This document shows, in pieces, positions 45,742 through 56,240 of a stretch of 64,000 nucleotides of DNA. The DNA is taken from assembly GCA_964016875.1 (NCBI GenBank), contig OZ024735.1, positions 14,113,699 to 14,177,698 of the forward strand, read 5' to 3'. The first letter of the stretch is position 1; every line of letters begins with the position of its first letter. Position numbers and translations under genes: made by a program. Below the pieces are notes generated by a model that did not search any database, had not been told where the DNA came from, and saw nothing but the letters and a program-made list of their open reading frames with translations. This DNA is from Fallopia convolvulus (Eukaryota; Streptophyta; Magnoliopsida; Caryophyllales; Polygonaceae).

Positions 45742-45881
45742 ATGAAGAAGATGAAGGGAAGGAGGAAGGTGAGGGAGCCCAAATTCTGCTTCAAAACCTT
45801 TAGTGATGTGGATGTGCTTGACGATGGCTACAAATGGAGGAAATATGAGTAGAAAGTTGTCAACAACACCCAACATCCCAG
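45742..45881 (+). pseudogene. Captured WRKY transcription factor exon (WRKY12/13-like)
   Basis: The frame reads MKKMKGRRKVREPKFCFKT and DVDVLDDGYKWRKYE, TAG, KVVNNTQHP, matching the start of a WRKY domain of group IIc, WRKY12/13 type (family: RRKVREPRFCFKT ... DGYKWRKYGQKVVKNTQHPR). The heptad WRKYGQK, which contacts W-box DNA, is destroyed: Gly to Glu and Gln to stop. The exon ends in an Arg codon split by a donor (AG, then gtaatt), the conserved WRKY intron position. The zinc-finger exon is not found downstream. A captured, non-functional piece inside the CACTA element. Confidence 0.85.
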
Positions 45882-46762
45882 GTAATTAATCACTTCATAA
45901 ATTAATTAATTTATAATTATAGTTATTAAGTACTTAATTCAGACTCCCTCTATATATATATATGATCTACTCTTCTAGTGTTCATTTGTAAACTACTTTA
46001 TAGTTACAAGTGTGTGTGTGTGAAAGTAATTTGAATCCAATCTGAATTTTTACATCAGGAGGAAATTTCATCTAGTACTAATATTCCTTAAATTTTCATG
46101 AAAAATTATGGCTATCAACAACACTGGTGATTTGAAGGAATTAAATCCAAATCCTATTTTCTTTCCATCTTTTCATACAGAAATGTCTTTGCATTGCCTT
46201 GATAGGCTAATGATTGTTGATTTATATGCATTATTTCTTAAATAAGTTTCAAAAATATATTACGTGTATGAAAGGCTGAAAAGCTAGCATATCTCACTCA
46301 TTAATGAAGCTATGTTTGTATACACTCTATTAATCTAATCCTCCCGTATTTTGATTTTCTTCCAAGTATTATAATGTGCATATGTGTTTTGATTTGGTTT
46401 ATTTTCTGGTTTTAGGGAATGTCTCAAGCTTCATGATCATGGACGTTTATTAAGAGTGCCTCTTTGAATTGCAAGTGATTTTCTTCACTTTATCAAGTTC
46501 CCACAAGATCTCTTTCTAGTTGCTTTAAAACATTAACAATGCTCTACTTATTTAAGGATATGTTAGACAATTATGTTATTGTACTGTTTTTTGGAAAATA
46601 TTGGTTATTATTGTGATGATGTATGTTTGAGTTTAATGTGATGAACAATATTTCTGAAATATGAGCAATTTGTTGTGGATTTTGCATTTATTCAAATATG
46701 AGCAAAATTTATCAATTATAGGGTATTTAAAACCAAGCAAACGAATGCTATATTAAAAAAAT

Positions 46763-46950
46763 GCCAACCTAATATCCTTGGCTTGTTTTAATATGTCAGG
46801 GATATTAGGTTGGCCCTTTTTTTTACTGAAAGTAGTTCTAATATCCCTGGCTTGTTTTAAAACACGCCAGGGATATTAGGTTGGCATTTTTACTAAGGAA
46901 GTAAGGTCTAATATCCCTGGCATGTATTTAAATATCAGGGATATTTGACC
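46763..46950. repeat. Three consecutive hairpin-forming subterminal repeats
   Basis: Units at 46763-46814, 46838-46880 and 46908-46945 each pair a CTAATATCCCTGG-type arm with its complement CCAGGGATATTAG across a short AT-rich loop. They sit about 100-280 bp inside the CACTA right end, where transposase-binding repeats are expected. Confidence 0.8.
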
Positions 46951-47861
46951 TATTATACCTTCCGTATTTATCACAGGCCTACTTTAGCCTATATCAGAGA
47001 TAAATTTAAAAAAACGCCAGGGATAAAATCCCATTCATGTACTAGTGGTTGCATCTCTCATTCATACACTATTATCATATTTTCCTTTCAGAGTTTTTAG
47101 CTTTTCATGGAGAACTAAGCCCTTTTGCTTAGTCAGGCAGTTTGAAGCTTCGTTTTGACTTTCAGTTGTGAGATTTCTACTCTTTATCTATTGCATGGAA
47201 TTATTTTTCTCTCTTGTTTGAATTGTTTATGTGATTGATTTCAGCAATTTCTAGGGTTGTTGTTATTGAATCTCAATTGCTAGATCTAGAGAAATTACTG
47301 GTTGAGTTTCTCTATTTCATAGTAGCAAACTGCATTGTACTAGTATCTGGTTGTGCTAGTCTATTGTAGAAGAGAGTTAAATTGCATTCTAGTATAAAAG
47401 CTGGTTGTTTTATGCTAGAATTGTATCATGATTACATTCCTATTCTTCATGCTGCTTTTGAATTGAATCTTGATAGTTTCAGGGTTATTCAATTAGTTAG
47501 GATTGATAGTATCTGGTTGTGCTATTAATTATCTTTGAAAAGGAATTGGAATTCCATATGCATGCGATATTGATGAAATCTATGATCAACTTGTCATTCG
47601 AATGTGGATCTCTGGTTGACTAAGTGTTTCCCTAAATTGATAAAAATCAAAACTATATTTGCTTTGCTAGTTTTTGCATGCTCAATAGTTAGTTTAATTC
47701 TAAAAATCCCTTTTACTTTAATTGTCATAAAATTCATACAAAAAGATAAACCAACCTCCTTGTGGATTCGACCCGGACTTCCTAAAGACTACAGTTCTTA
47801 GTTAGTTTGGATTCTTTTGCATAGCTGTGATTTACACGACCATTTCACGCCTATCACTTTT

Positions 47862-49463
47862 AAGATTGAGGTGGATGCATTAGGACATGGCATAGGAGGC
47901 ATCCTCTTACAAGACAAGAAACCCACAACTTATTTCAGTGAAAAGCTTAGTGGGGTTGAGTTGAATTACTCTACTTATAATGAGTTGTATGTTTTGATTA
48001 GGGTTTTGAAAACTTGGTATCATTATTTGTGGCCGAAAGAGTTTGTAATACATTTTGATCATGAAGCCTTGAAGTACTTGAAAGGCCAATCTAAACTCAA
48101 TAGGCGACATGAAAGATGGGTTGAATTCATGGAGACCTTTCCTTATGTTGTAAAGCATAAGAAAGGCAAAGAGAATGTGGTAGCTGACGCCCTTTATCGC
48201 AGGTACGTTCTCTTGAACCAATGTGATGTGAAAATCCTTGGATTTGCAATGATTAGGGAATTGTATGCTAGTGATCCTCACTTTGTTGAAATTTACAGAA
48301 ATTGCATGTCTAGGGGAGAAGTTAACTCTTACTTTATAGATGATTGTTATTTGGTCAAAGTTGGAAAATTATGCATTCCTTCATCTAGTATACGTAGGTT
48401 GTTGACTAAAGAAGTGCATGAATCAAGAGGACATAGAGGGTTAGAAAAGACACTTGAAGGCTTAAAGGAACACTACTATTGGCCTTAGATGAGTAATTAT
48501 GTGCTTAGATTTGTCAAGAGTTGTGTTGTTTGTGCTAAAGCTAAATCTAGACTTAACCCTCATGGATTGTACCAGCCCTTGCCTATTCCTAGTTCTCATT
48601 GAGAGGACATTTCTATGGACTTCATTGTTGGATTACCTAGAACTAGGAAAGGTAGTGATTCTATTTTTGTGGTAGTAGACCGCTTTTCTAAGATGGCTCA
48701 TTTTATACCTTGCCACACGGCTGATGATGTTGTGCATGTTGCTGATTTGTTCTTTAGAGAAATTGTTAGATTGCATGGCATTCCTTCTACTATTATTTTA
48801 GATCGTGATGCTAAGTTTTTGAGTTATATTTGGAAAAGTTTGTGGTCTAAGTTGGGAACTAAATTGCTATTTTCTACCTCATGTCATCCACAAACCGATG
48901 GGCAAACTGAAGTGACTAATAGGATGTTAGGGGTTTTATTTAGAACTATGCTTAAAGCTAACCTCAAATGTTGGGAAGATGTTTTGTCTTTTGTGGAATT
49001 TGCTTATAACAGGTTTATCCATTCAGCTACTAAAATGACCCCTTTTGAGGTTGTTTATGGGTTGAATCCAAGGACGCTAGTGGATTTAACGCCTCAGCCA
49101 TACAAGGGGAAAGAGAGCTTTGAAGCTAACAAGAGGGCTGAGTTTGTGAAGAAGCTACATGAGAGGACTAAGATTCACTTGGAGAAGAAATCAATGAAGT
49201 ATAAGGCCCATGTTGACAAGGGGCGAAAACAGGTTATCTTTGAAGAAAGTGATCTTGTTTGGGTGCATCTTAGGAAGGAGAGGTTTCCCAACATGAGAAA
49301 GAATAAGCTGGATCAACGTGGAGATGGACCGTTCAGAATTCTCAAGAGAATCAGCCCTAATGCTTACCAAGTTGACTTGCCTGGAGAGTATAATGTCCAT
49401 GCAACATTTAATGTGGCTGATCTTTCACTTTATGTGCCAGATTTAGATTCCGACGTCGAATAA
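47862..49463 (+). pseudogene. Element C RNase H and integrase (continuation after insertion)
   Basis: It continues the frame broken at 33697. RNase H has IEVDALGHGIGGILLQ and FDHEALKYLKGQ. Integrase has the H-H-C-C finger (HESRGH ... CVVCAK), MDFIVGLPRTRKG, LDRDAKFLSYIW, DGQTEVTNRM, then GDGPFRILKRIS and NVADLSLYVPD. Stops are TAG near 48486 and TGA near 48599, and TAA at 49461 ends the frame just before the purine tract, so the LTR-encoded tail is cut off here. Catalytic residues are intact. Confidence 0.88.
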
Positions 49464-49480
49464 GGAGACGATTCGAGCTC

Positions 49481-49493
49481 AAGTGGAGGAGAA
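49481..49493 (+). other. Polypurine tract of element C
   Basis: aagtggaggagaa directly before the LTR start TGATGCAGTG. Confidence 0.8.
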
Positions 49494-50694
49494 TGATGCA
49501 GTGAAACCAGTCATGTCTCCTACCGACGTCGATGAGTTGATTCGAGTACCCTTTGATGGACCAATCACAAGAAGTAGAGCTAAGAAGATTGCTTAAGGAA
49601 CGACATCCATTTTAGTTCGCTTGACAGCTATGGTTGAAGATTCCACCAAGAAGAAATAAGTTACTATGATTCAACATGAGTTGAGCCTACATTCCACTAC
49701 TTGATATTTGGGCCGAGTTTCACCTTGAATGGGGCGCCAATCAAATGCTTTATTGGGTCTTGTTCACCACTATTTCCTATTTTAGAAACATGGAATAACT
49801 TGTCTTACTTTAGGGATGAATTTAGTAAGTGAGCGGGTAAGATAAGTTGTTACATGGGTTATAGTCAACTCTTTGACTTGACCATTCTAGAAAGGAAAAT
49901 ATCCTAGCTTTATTTATTTAATGATGGACGATTTTTATTAGAATAATTAAGGGAATTTTCGGCCATAGGAAAGTTTGTTAGGGATGATATTCTCTCTCCT
50001 ATATTATTGTTATCTTTTGAGTTGTTAGGAGTTTGTTAGGATAATTTTCTTATCTAAATAAGTCAGATAATAATTATTTGATTTATTTAAGGTAAGGGAA
50101 TTTAGATGGATGTTTTTCAATTATTATAAGTTATCTTGGGAAACAAGTCAAATGACAAAACTACCCCTATAGGGCCGGCTACTCTCTTGACTTGTTCTCC
50201 AAGGAGACTCCTTTGTATTCCTTTAAATAGTTTGCATTCTCGTTAATGAAAAATCAACTTTTGAATTAGATAAACCCCTATTGGTTTTATATAGTTCTTG
50301 GGCCATTAAAACAATTCAAAGTTGTCTAGCAATTACAAGCAAGGATCGATCATCATCATTCAAACACCATTCGAATTTTCTCTTACTCGCATTCATCAAT
50401 TTGGTTTATTGACTTGGTCAATTGTAATTTTTCTAGTTTGATTGTTAAGGATCAAACCTAGTTAATCAATTGGATTTAGCGTTAGAGCCAATCCAATTGA
50501 ACTATCAAGTTGATTTTCTCTTTGAATCAAATCAATTTTTTTCTCCATATTCTTTGTGTCGTTTGGTTACTTGTTACGCAAGGCTTTAACATTGAAAGTG
50601 AATTCAGGTTGGATAATTGATTTATTGGCAAGGTCGGGTTCCTGTGAGGTTCCTACATGGTCAACGAGGAGTAATCCGAGGCGATCACATATCA
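49494..50694 (+). repeat. 3' LTR of element C
   Basis: 1201 bp, TGATGCAGTG to CACATATCA, followed by the target duplication AGTAC. It is complete and shows what the 5' copy has lost. TTGAC words lie near 49864-49882. A short repeat (gttgttagga, gtttgttagga) near 50020-50041 is absent from the 5' copy. Confidence 0.92.
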
Positions 50695-50774
50695 AGTACT
50701 AATCTTAGAGGCTAAAATCGATAGAATTCATCAAAGGTAAAATTCAAAAAGAGCAATTTTATTTAAAGGGAATG

Positions 50775-52232
50775 TGTTGAGAGGGATTTACTTGACCAAC
50801 AAATAAATTTATAGATCAAGACCCCGCTGAGTACAGTGGAGTCAGGTTCATCCACGGGAAGAGAAGTTTATGTTTAGTTACTAATCTAAAACGCAAAAGA
50901 AATAACAAACAGAAGCAAAACAAAGCAAACAAACACATTGAAAGAGCTCGGTACCGACCTTGTCAGGATCGGTAACGAGGTAAATGCGAAGATGAAAACA
51001 AAAGTAAATCAACAAGACAGATTCGGTACCGAGGTGTTACAGGTCGGTAACGAGGTTACTGGTTTTTAAGTTTTCACAAACGAGAGAAAAATCTAGGATT
51101 CAGGGTTTACCAAAACATAGTCATGGATTCAGGGTTTACCAAAACATAGTCATGCAATCTAAACAATATGAATCATGAAGATCATGCCTTTAAACATAAG
51201 CAATCAACTTTCGTTTAATAAACAAGTAAATCAATCAACTTTCATAAATTAATTCACTTTATCTACTTATTTTGATCTAAAGTTCTCAACTTTCGTCTCA
51301 AACTTTATCTCTATTCAAGTTCACAACTTTATCTTTTGATCAAGTAATAACCATGAATTACTTCAACTTTCATCAAAGCATAAACACAAACAGGTAGAAA
51401 GAAAGATAAAAGGCAATCAAATCAATCAATCATATCATTCATGCACAACTATGTTGGGTTTTAACCCCAAGCCTAGAACAAGAGAACTACTTACTCATGG
51501 TGAAAGAGAAACAAACAAAACAACTGAAAGAGAACATATCTTGAATTGAATTAAAAAGCTTACTTGAATTCAAAACACAAACTTGTCTTCAACACAAACT
51601 TAGAACACAAGAAAAATCCAACAATTCTCTTCCTTGCACCCTAAGAAACAAACTTGTCTCTCCAATCCTCTAAACTTGCGTGAAACCTAAAACTAGAGAG
51701 AGAGCCCTAAACTTGTCTAAACAAGGGTTTATATACTAAAGGATCTATCTAAAAAGTTTCCTTAAAGATAAAACTACTAAAACTAAACGATCTCGGAATA
51801 ATAGCATTAAATGCACAAAGTCGGCGTAGCCCTACCGACACAGGGACCTTGGTACCGACCCCGTCAGGGTCGGTACGACCCTCTGGATTATTTCTTTTGA
51901 AAGCCTCGGTACTGACCCATGGAATGTCGGTAACGAGCTTTGTCTTGGCTTGTTCTCCTGCTTATTCTTCACTCTTTCCTTGGACTTCTTGGGGATTTTC
52001 TTCCAATTCCTTCTCCTCTTCTCCTTAGCATGCTCCTCTCCTTCAAGATCCTCAAATGTTTCCAAATCCACCTCAAAAACTACATAAAAACACAAAACTA
52101 GCGTAGTTTCCATACTTTTCACAAAATATGCAAACTATACCAAAAAGACACACAACACACACAAAAACACAACTAAACAAGGCCTAAAACCTAGAAAAAC
52201 ACTTTAAAATACAACTGAGAGCATGGACATCA
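50775..52232 (-). repeat. 3' LTR of an Athila-like element (F1)
   Basis: In sense TGATGTCCATGC to CCCTCTCAACA. It shares ends and word order with the solo LTRs at 54220-55738 and 59310-60640. A typical Athila purine tract region precedes it. Dyads of the type CTCGGTACCGACC with GGTCGGTAACGAG occur at 50947-50979, 51022-51055, 51848-51880 and 51904-51938. Confidence 0.8.
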
Positions 52233-53500
52233 AAATACCCCATACTTAAGCTTGCTTGTCCTCAAGCAATAACAAAGCAAAGATCAAAACCATCAACATA
52301 TCCATCAAGTAATAGCCCTTATCAAAAAGCAAATTCAACACAAGTGATAATTAGACAAGTAACTTAAACGTCATCACACATATACGAGCAACCAATAAGC
52401 ACAAGTAATCACAATCCAACCTCACAAGGAATACGTGTTTCACTCAACTCTCATGTGTTTAGGCTTTTGATTAACAACTCTCAACTCAATCCTATATGCA
52501 AAAACTCATAGACCTTGTTACTTATATTACCATTCTCTCTACCAACAAAGATGTCAACCAAATGGAATCATCATGAGAGCTTAGGCTCAAAGAAAAACTT
52601 CATACAAGTTTCCATTCGACCGGGTTGTAATGGGGCTTGGTAATAACAAAAAGGCGTGAAAATATTTTGGGTATGTGGTGCTAAATATCCGGGAATCAAG
52701 ACTCCTAAACTTCTCCAACACAACTTACCAAAACTCTCAAGAATAACATACCAAACTCACTAAAATGTTAAAGCACTTTCTCTTCTTTTTCATCAACCCA
52801 AATACCCCATCTAAGTCTCATGAAACGTACCAAGGAATTCTTGGCTTTTCTTTCATCACTTTTCTCCACTTATTCATAAACATCGCTTTCTTTTTTTTAA
52901 TAATTTTTCTTCCTAGGAAGAGCTCAGTACCGACCCTACTATGGTTGGTAACGATGTCAACAATTTCTTTTTCTTCTTCTTTCTTCTTTTCTTTTGTTCA
53001 CTATGTGCATCTCTTTGTTTAAGCCAAAAATCCTTTTTACAACTATTGATCAACAATGAGACTCCTATAACACCCATCCCTCTTTTTGGAACCAATACAC
53101 AACACTCAATAAAAACAAATCCCAACCCAAGTAAGTCCTAATCCCCGGATAGGGTCAAGCTTATATCGGCTAGGAAAACATTTTGTGGAGCTAAAAAATA
53201 GGTTTAAAAGCTCAAAAACATTGCTACAAAAAGAAAGGATAATGATAAGGTGGATAGGGAATAATAATAAGGCTAAAAAAATAAGTTCTCTATCCTCTAA
53301 TTCCACAAGTAATGAACTAATATCTCATAATTAAAGGCTTCAAGAAATAAATAACCATATCAATATCAAGAGATAATATGCAATAGGAGAGTACAATCAC
53401 ACAAGAAAGAGTCAAGGCTAAAATATGCTCACAAGGTCAATTTTTTGTTGGATTGCAACTAACTCATACCTAGAAGTTATATGTGCTCAATTACATCACA
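52233..53500 (-). mobile_element. 3' untranslated internal region of Athila-like element F1
   Basis: In sense, next to the LTR, it reads gaggacaagcaagcttaagtatggggtat, the hallmark purine-tract region of Athila elements. Upstream (52620-52650) is the word caagccccattacaacc, common in this lineage. No ORF. It ends at about 53500, where it should lead back to the element's ORF; that ORF end is instead found at 58181-59020 in opposite orientation. Confidence 0.7.
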
Positions 53501-53609
53501 ACATTGGAAAGTCATGTCCTCCAATGTGTGGTATATAAGTGGCGGGTTCCCCACCCCTATTGGCTAGCTTTTAGGGGTGGTTCTTCCCTTCCTTAGATAC
53601 CTTGTAACA
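53501..53609 (+). repeat. TRIM LTR fragment (3' LTR)
   Basis: It matches the LTR at 59171-59309 in inverted orientation (CATTGGAAAGTCATG, then gtggtatataagtgg and a terminus CTTGTAACA). The first roughly 30 bp are missing at a breakpoint. It is followed by tggtg (53610-53614), the partner of the target site beside the other copy. Confidence 0.75.
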
Positions 53610-53614
53610 TGGTG

Positions 53615-53634
53615 AAGTAAAAACCCTCTCAACA
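53615..53634 (+). repeat. Displaced last 20 bp of an Athila-like solo LTR
   Basis: aagtaaaaaccctctcaaca is the terminus of this LTR family (compare 50775-50794 and 55719-55738). It is followed by TTTGT (53635-53639), which matches the duplication beyond the LTR start at 60640, read in the opposite direction. It belongs to the solo LTR at 59310-60640. Confidence 0.75.
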
Positions 53635-53639
53635 TTTGT

Positions 53640-54092
53640 GCATCAAAATTGTGATTTTGTTCATCAAAACTATGATTTTGTTCATCAAAAACTATGATTT
53701 TGTACATAAAAAAAAAACTGTGATTGTGCATAAAAAACCTGTTGTTATGCAAAAGGTTTTTGGCGCAATAGGATATATTAATGAACAAAGTACTAGTAGT
53801 GATAAACAAACTATTACTAGTAGTGATGAACAAAGTGCCCGTAGTAATGCACAAAGTGATGATAGTAATGCACAAACTTCATATTCATTGATACATAATA
53901 AAAAAGTTAATTTTTTTGATGCACAAAGTGCTAGTAGTTATGCACAAATAGATAGTATTAGTGAACAAACATGAGTATATCAATGAACAAATAAGGGTAT
54001 ACCAATGAACAAATAAGGGTATATCAATGAACAAACAAGGATATATCAATGAACAAATAGGGGTATATCAATGAACAAATCGGGGTATATCG
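53640..54092. repeat. Tandem repeats based on GATGAACAAA-type words
   Basis: Three sub-arrays: units of about 22 bp with gattttgttcatcaaaac (53640-53740), units of about 27 bp with gaacaaag and agtagtgat (53780-53965), and five units of about 23 bp, gggtatatcaatgaacaaat (53973-54092). The related array at 60646-60706 is the same motif on the other strand. Confidence 0.8.
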
Positions 54093-54175
54093 AAACTAAT
54101 TATATGTGCATTAAAAACAAGATAATATTGTATTCATACACATAAATATAGTTTAAATATCGAATGAAGTGTTTG

Positions 54176-56240
54176 TGATACGGGGATTAGCCCGAAGATG
54201 GCCCGATCTTCCAACACCTTGATGTCGCACTTTTTAGTCGGGTTTTATGGGTAGTTTTCTAGCTAGGATTGAGTCTTTTTCTAAGTTTAGTGTTTTGTCT
54301 TGAGTCATTTGTGTAGGTTTTCATATTATCTTAAGATATGGAGTCTACATAAGTTTGTTTGATGTTTTGTAGGTATTTGAAGCGTTGAAGAGGAGATGTT
54401 TAGGTTTTTCAAGCTTTCTAGGAGGTGATGTTCAAGCGGTCTTGTGGTGATGTTGATAGAAGAGTGAGAGTCGGCGCAATTGAGGATTCCGAGTTGAAGA
54501 TTTCAAGATCAAGGTGCTTATGAAGGAGCTAAAGGAAGTCTTAGAAGGCCAAGAGCGATTAAAGAAGAAACATTGAAGAAGAACCAAGCTTTGGAGCAAG
54601 TTTTGAGCGAAGAAATGAAGAAATCAAGTGCAGTCAATGGTCGGAGACGACCTCCATATGGTCGGTGACGACCCAATCCGTGTGTGGCGGATTTGTTTCT
54701 TGCGTTTTAAGCTAGGTTTAGTAAATGTTTTATTTATGGGCCTTTTTAAGATAGAATTTAGTTTCCTTGTAGGTATATTTCCACTACTATATAAGGATTG
54801 CTAGGGTTTTATTCTAGAAAACGTTTTTTTGGAGGAGATTTAGGGGACGTTGGAGACGTTATTTTGTGGAAGACGGAACGTTGCAGTGGGATTTCTAGGT
54901 TATCTTATTCCAAGCTCTTGGACAATTTTAGAGAGACTTGGAGGTTTGCTTGAGATTGTAAGTTTTCTTTTAATTGAAGTTTGTTTGGATTCGAATCATG
55001 TCTTCTCTTTCATATATGATTATTGATTGTGCCATGGATCGTGAGTAGTCTATTTTCTAGGGTTAGGGTGAAACCCGACGAGTTGTGCATGATTAAAGCA
55101 TGAATCTTTGATTGATCTATCCTTTTGAATCTCTATCCTTGTCTACTTGTTTTCTATCAATTCCTTAATGAAAGTTGAGGCATGTTCGAGTTTATGATTG
55201 AATTGAAGGATTGAATTGTGAATTTGGATAATACTTGGTTGAAAACGAAAGTTGAAACTTTTAGAAACAAGTAGGGTTTGCAAGTTTAGATCTTTATGAA
55301 AGTTTAGATTTTTACTTGATTGTTTGTGATGAAAGTCATTTATGAGATTATTATGGGATGATTTTGATTCATGTTTGCATGCATAGCTTGTTGTGGTGAA
55401 TCCTTTGCTCTAGATCTCTTTTAATTTGGTTTTCGAAGTTTTCTAGTTACCCGGATAGGTCGGTTACGACCACTTTCAGGTCGGGGCCGAGCTCCTAGTT
55501 CCCTTAGTTTTTCTCCTGCGTTTGTGTTGAGTGGTTGGTCGGTTACGACCTGTTGTGGGTCGGTGCCGAGCGTCTGTTTGTGTGTTTTTTTTCTTTGCTT
55601 TGTTCTCTTTTATTAGGATTAGTAGCTAGACTTAGATTCTTCTAATTCCCGTGGACGAACCTGACCTCCCTGTACTCAGCGGGGTCTTGATCTATAAATT
55701 TATTTGCTTGTTAGGATCAAGGTAAAACCCTTTCAACACACCTCGGCCAAAAACAACAAGACACGACGCAATTTAGTCAACAAGCAAAGGAAGAAGACAC
55801 AAACAAGAAGAAAAACAACTAAATTAATAGAGGGGTGAAGAATAACCTCTCAAGCTCAAGCTAGACACCCGAGAATCAAGTCTCAAGCACCCAAACTATT
55901 AGAATGAGGACCAATCTTCCTACAACTTGACATAACTAAGATCGAAATCTTAGAACACTAAGAGGATGCATGTGAATGCTTGGAAAACACCAAATCTATG
56001 GATAGATAGACATAATCCAACACAAACCAGGCTGCAATTACAATGTTACACTCGAAACCCTCCCAAAGAGCTCTCGAATGCAAAGAGTTCTATTTTCAAC
56101 AAATGAACAAGTTGTCTAAAAACAACTTGGTTTCTCCCTTAAATACTAACTCCTAAAAGGTCTGAAAAATACATAAAAGAAACTACATTTGTCTTTAAAA
56201 GAAATAACATAAAAATGCAACTAATGAAAAATAGACAACA
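54176..56240 (-). mobile_element. Remnant LTR of CRM-like element G, split by a solo LTR
   Basis: It starts on the plus strand at TGATACGGGG, resembling the LTR terminus of element A (TGATACGTG). It is cut at 54219 by a solo LTR and resumes at 55744. It abuts a truncated integrase at about 56240, so a deletion removed the integrase end and purine tract. Assignment is by position and short similarity only. Confidence 0.45.
54220..55738 (+). mobile_element. Athila-like solo LTR
   Basis: 1519 bp, TGATGTCGCAC to CCCTTTCAACA, with perfect target duplication CACCT (54215-54219 and 55739-55743). No internal sequence, so a product of LTR-LTR recombination. It carries dyads GGTCGGTTACGACC-type at 54639-54673, 55457-55493 and 55535-55572. 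Confidence 0.9.

Larger units (their letters stand above)
34262..47047. mobile_element. Non-autonomous CACTA transposon with captured WRKY exon, split by element D
   Basis: Own sequence is 34262-35555 and 44941-47047, about 3.4 kb. The right end read inward is CACTAGTACATGAATGGG, then ATTTTATCCCTGGCG; the left end CACAAATAGCATTTTATCTC is a diverged copy. Subterminal words (cagggata, atatccctgg) cluster at both ends. No transposase is seen. The 3-bp target duplication could not be confirmed (tta and gtt flank the ends). The interior holds imperfect tandem copies at 34620-34860, 35080-35280 and 35330-35410 and a repeated segment around gcatgaatgggagct (44941, 45079). Confidence 0.7.
33698..47856 (+). 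mobile_element. Solo LTR inserted in element C pol, itself holding nested elements
   Basis: Own sequence is 33698-34261 and 47048-47856, about 1.37 kb in sum, with ends TGATAGCTTGC and CACGCCTATCA. A perfect target duplication CTTTT flanks it (33693-33697 and 47857-47861). Joining across the duplication would restore the RNase H reading frame. No primer site, purine tract or internal genes of this family are seen, hence solo LTR. The family was not recognised; the orientation is assigned from the promoter-like left end and is uncertain. Confidence 0.8.
18587..50694 (+). mobile_element. Element C: gypsy retrotransposon of family A type, with nested insertions
   Basis: A plus-strand CRM-like element related to element A. 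It is flanked by a perfect target duplication AGTAC (18582-18586 and 50695-50699), so both outer ends are original. Its own sequence is 18587-19014, 29154-33697 and 47862-50694; the rest is inserted DNA. The 5' LTR lost its last bases plus the primer site (break near 29901), and gag, protease, RT and integrase carry several stops. LTRs of about 1.2 kb begin TGATGCAGTGAAACC and end CACATATCA in the intact 3' copy. Confidence 0.9.

Noticed and set aside
53640..54092. CRISPR-like array
   Set aside because: Plant nuclear DNA; units have no unique spacers of constant length and vary like a simple tandem repeat.
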